Source: Dermatemys mawii (taxonomy: Eukaryota; Chordata; Testudines; Dermatemydidae). From it: DNA of 64,000 nt. The notes beneath the pieces are model-generated. The model ran no database searches. It worked only from the letters and a program-made list of their open reading frames with translations, and was not told the DNA's origin. Below are positions 59,767 through 64,000 of the stretch, in pieces (position 1 is the stretch's first letter; each line of letters starts with the position of its first letter). The translations under genes were made by a program, and so were the position numbers. The stretch spans positions 9,178,576 through 9,242,575 of the forward strand of contig ML677358.1 in NCBI GenBank assembly GCA_007922305.1, given 5' to 3'.

Positions 59767-62700
59767 CCTAGTACCATGTCTTTGAGCCTCTTACCTGCAG
59801 TTCCTTTCCTCTGAGGATCTTCAGAGTACGCTAGGTGGATGTTTGCCCATCTTCTGTACTGGTGCTGAGTGTGTGGTGAGTGCACTTGTTCCTCCCAAAT
59901 CTGATCAACTCCAAGGTGGCCTTTTCCAGACTGCGTGGCAATGGGCCTTCTAGACACCATGTCTCTCATCCCCCAAACCACATTTAAAATAAGAAATGCT
60001 TCCCTAGACTTGCAGCAGGAGAGGTTTGAAAATGCTGATATGTGAGAGATCTAGCATCTAAGTAATAACACCGGCTCTTCTAAATCTCAGCATAATCTCT
60101 CCTCTTGAAATTCACATATCCCCCCTATGTGATCATTGTGTAAAATGGTGGTAGTCTACTCTGGGAATGTACTGGGTCAGTGCTGGTGAGGAGGTGACAA
60201 AGGATCATCCAGCACACATAGAACAGAAATTCCAAACGACTGGCTACACACTATTGATATCATTTCACATTTGCCTACAACACATCTGTGTTGTGTAGGG
60301 GACTGGACACTTTATTCACATTCATAGCTGAGACAATGCACAAAAACAGCTGTTTTTTATTATTATTAGTGCCTGTCAGTCAAATACGTCCCATTTAAAC
60401 CTGTCAACACTTAAGAAGAGCTAGAGTGTCACTACTGCATAGCTGGCTTACAGCAAATGGCAAGGCAAAACTGTATGGATCCTGGTATATTTACATATCA
60501 CTTTAATTTTGCATGCCTCAGCCATTAAATAAAAAGCAATTAAACTGTTCTCAGGTAATTTAATTTTGATTCTGTTTGATTGCTTTGCTACCATAAAAAT
60601 CTGCTTTTTAAAAATGTTAGTAGTATTTCAATACTATATTTTAATTACTAGATTTAAACAGCCGCCATGTTAAATATCCCTAAAGTGAAATAGACAGTTT
60701 TAATAAAGCTTAGATGGTGGGTCATTTTTAAATGTTCTACTCTTTTCTTTAGATTTTCCTTAGCCCCAAATACCTAGCCTTAAGTTATGTTTAATTCTCC
60801 CTGTTTGGTTTCTTTTCACTATAAAGTTTTACATATTTTACTATGAAGTATTTTTCTTCCTTATCTCCTAAGGATAAAGACAAGAAGGAAAACAAGGGTC
60901 CTCATAATAAGGTACTCAGTGGCTTCTTCTCCCTCCTTGCAGTGTGGAGGATACATACAAACCATTGTTGCAGTTAGCTACATTGTTATTACAGTACTTA
61001 GAAATTTCAAACTTTGATGCTACAGCTTTGTATGTATAGAATGAGGAAGCTTCACCTCCTCCTGTTTATTGTGATCTAATAGTTTGGGGAAAAAGACAAA
61101 GCCAAGGAATAAAGGAAATCCTGATTCATCCAATCAGTGATGATTTAACATCCTTTCCAGCTGCTCCAGTGACCTTCTGGAAAATAACATAAATATAGTT
61201 AGTGGAGAAGTTAAAATATGTAATAATTAAAATGAAAAAGTAGGGCAGGAAGAGCAGGGATGTGCTTCCTAATTCTTGATATACCCCCTATCCTTCCATC
61301 CCCTCTGCATACAATTTACATTCATTTTGCACCTGCTGAATACCAAGTCACTCAAATTTACACTTCTTCACCTCTCACACACACTTACACATGATGTGTA
61401 ACTGATTACATTGTTGTTGAATATGGCCTATAGTCAAAGGCAGGATTAGCAACATAGGAAGCAGCAATAAGGAATACAAACGATCTGTTATCTTTCTCTG
61501 TTCTTCCAGTATGCTTCTGTTTTCCTGGAATACATCTTCCCTTGCACAGATGCATGCTATTGTTTGTTAAACTTGTACTGCTATGCAGGTTCCTCTTACA
61601 TAAGCATACTGATCCCTCTAATAGGTCATTAATCTATAAATGTGTTAAATTAACTCAGACATACAAATTAAAGAAACATGGTTAAAACATTACTATAGTA
61701 TCAGAAATGTGATGTATTTATGTTTTAAATACCACAAAGGCCGGTTCATGTTATGGACTGTCAGCTTGCAAACATATTCAACTGAATTCAAGATTTTGAA
61801 ATAATATTTTAGAACACATGAAGTCTATAAACTGAGAAAGCCTTTTTATTTCTAAGAATTACACACACCCCTAAACAATTTATTTATTAAAAATATTCTT
61901 TCTTGCCTGAGATAAGCTTCAGCATTGAGTGAACTATTATGGTTCACTTGAATAAAAATAACAATAAATAGATGGGCAATTAACTGTAGCATTCCCTGCA
62001 GATACTGTAATACTACAGCTGAAACAAGAACTTGGTTATATTCTGCATACGTACTGGAAATATATTTCTTCTCCCTTTTAATATTAACTTTATTGTTGTT
62101 GCATGTTTCCCAGACCCTTTTATCAATAAAAAACTGGTGTAGCTGTGAAACAATGTGCTGTAGAAACCTATTGTTTAAAGTTTCACACCTATCCCAATGT
62201 CTTTATTCAGAGTTCATTTAAAGGAAATGTTTTGCACTTTGCAACTGGTTTCCCTTAAAATATTAAAAAGTGAACTAAAATGATTGTCTTGGCTGTTCTA
62301 ATTCAGGAATTTTCCATGAGCCAAATAATTTTTACTGAGTGTTACACCAAGAGTAAGTTATTTTAACAATTGCTTACTCCAAGAACATGAATATTTTCAG
62401 CATTTAAATATCTGGATTTAGTTTCTTTTATTTTCAGAAACTACAACAAAAATAATAAGCAGAACCCTAATGAGCAACGGATGTGTGCAGCTCACCATCC
62501 AAAATAATAAAACAGAAAACAGAAAGGGCCAAGCCTTTAACTCTGACATCTGATTTTGTGTATCCACATTTGTACATACTAAAGTACACATACGTCAGCC
62601 TTGCATACATAAACAATCTATAAATGGGGTAGGAGCCATTAAAATGCCCAATCTGCATGTGCAAAATGGATACATGACCACATATGTAGTCACGATAAAT

Positions 62701-64000
62701 TGGTTGGAAAAAATGGGTGCTGAAATTAAACAGCCAGAAAATTTGGCCCACATCACCCTAAAGCATCTGAACACATCAAATGATCCATTGTTATCTGGTA
62801 CACTATTACAGAAATCTTAAATACTCTTTTCTCTGATAGATGATGAACAGGCTCTTTAATGACTTAATTAATTACTAATTACAGACTAATTAATGACCTT
62901 TAGCCCATCTTAGATCAGCAGGACAGCAAGCATGATAGGTGTACAGATTTTATACATAAATACACTAGAAGGAGCCTAATGTTGGTACTTAGCCTTCAAA
63001 AATAAGTTTGGTGTGTTTCATATTTCATAGAAGTTTAATGCAAGCTTCATTTATATAAGCAATTTTAGGATCAATACATTCGAAAGTAATTTTCTGGAGA
63101 ATAACCATATATAACATGAAGTCTATAAAAATTTTCTGCAGAATTATCCAAATATTTTCATTTATGAAAGGTTGAAAGAAAAGCACAGATTTTACTGTAC
63201 TGTGATTCTGCAGTCTCTCAGCTTAATGCTTCTACACTGCTTAGTCTACATCGGGCAGATTGGTTTTATTTTCACTTTGTATATTTCCGGTATTCTAAAA
63301 AATAAATTGATAAGGAAAATTAGTTAATTGGCTATTCATTCTTACATCTATTAAGTTTTATATTAACACTATTTCTCCACAACTAAAAGCCGTCAGATTT
63401 GTGAATCAATGGAAAATGACGCCTTTTCCCCAAATTCCTCTTCACTAGTGTGAATAACTACTAGAGACCCAAGCTTGACGAAATTAAGCAGTGTACTCTC
63501 TTATTTCTCTTTTCCTCCATTATATCCTACTTGATGATGAAGATTAAAGCCCTTGACATTCAAGACAGTGGAGTCTTTTGTCTTCCACCTGTCCAGCCAA
63601 ATTTGACACTGGTGTCATGGGCAGATACCGCCTATGAAGCATTCAACTGCAATCCTCAAACATTTCATTCAATGTCACATTTTTCCAAATATATAACACT
63701 GTCCCATAACACTCTATGATGTAAAAGGAAATAGTTGTGTTCAGCTTTACTCTTTTCTTGTAATATTTGTGCACAAAGATGTTAGGACTCAGTTGTACAA
63801 CAATTATTCACATTGTACATCCAGAGAAACTAGGATAACATTGAAGCTTTTTATATCATTGAAGCTGGATGGATTTTCCTTTCTGGCACAGTTCAGTTCT
63901 CATTATGTAAATATATGAAATCTGAAAATTATTATTTGATTGTATTTTCCATAATGGGAAAAATCTCTAGGTCCTTATCAATTTCAGTTAGCTTTTACTC
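59767..64000. other. Intergenic A/T-rich DNA, no gene seen
   Basis: No gene was recognised. Two stretches look like possible noncoding elements: about 60520-60720 and a TAAT/ATTA cluster at 62855-62900. A 39-base exon-like segment at 60873-60911 is discussed as a weak finding. Confidence 0.45.

Noticed and set aside
41000..64000. CDKL3, which lies upstream of PPP2CA in mammals
   Set aside because: No kinase-domain exon was found on either strand; the mammalian gap is also tens of kilobases.

Overview
The window is vertebrate nuclear DNA, most likely from a cryptodiran turtle. It holds one protein-coding gene that I can support, the catalytic subunit of protein phosphatase 2A (alpha isoform, PPP2CA). 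The gene is on the minus strand and is split into seven coding exons between 14893 and 40045. The turtle assignment rests on the repeats: a tRNA-headed SINE with a CR1-like tail at 11526-11720, many CR1 LINE ends, Penelope-like element tails, and many small hAT and Tigger-like DNA transposons. The PPP2CA exons join in frame to 309 codons, with GT-AG introns and all phosphatase catalytic residues present. Arginine in the RYRER stretch of exon 3 and the VKSLCEK end of exon 1 point to the alpha isoform rather than beta.

Layout: 1-14234 lies downstream of the gene and is repeat-rich. It contains an LTR-like block, a SINE interrupted by a hAT element with a perfect 8-bp target duplication, CR1 ends, a decayed Ty3/gypsy-type element (5660-8920, minus strand) with SCAN-like capsid, zinc-knuckle and protease remnants, a dead hAT transposase (10270-11330) and the turtle SINE. 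PPP2CA occupies about 14235-40270, with a 19.6-kb first intron (20359-39943) carrying Penelope, hAT, Tigger-like, CR1 and MITE copies and a 10-N assembly gap. A CpG island (about 39420-40960) covers exon 1 and the promoter, which has no obvious TATA box but has a perfect CRE, an Sp1 box and a run of NRF1-like motifs. From about 41000 to 64000 I recognise no gene, only transposon copies and A/T-rich unique sequence.

I found no operon, CRISPR array, defence island or other previously undescribed system. Everything outside PPP2CA looks like ordinary intergenic or intronic DNA with decayed mobile elements. The points most worth checking are the NRF1-like array, the SCAN-bearing retroelement with its inverted repeats, the nested transposons with intact target duplications, and three substitutions in the PP2A N-terminus. 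Repeat family names come from recognition by eye, and their outer boundaries are approximate unless target duplications are stated.
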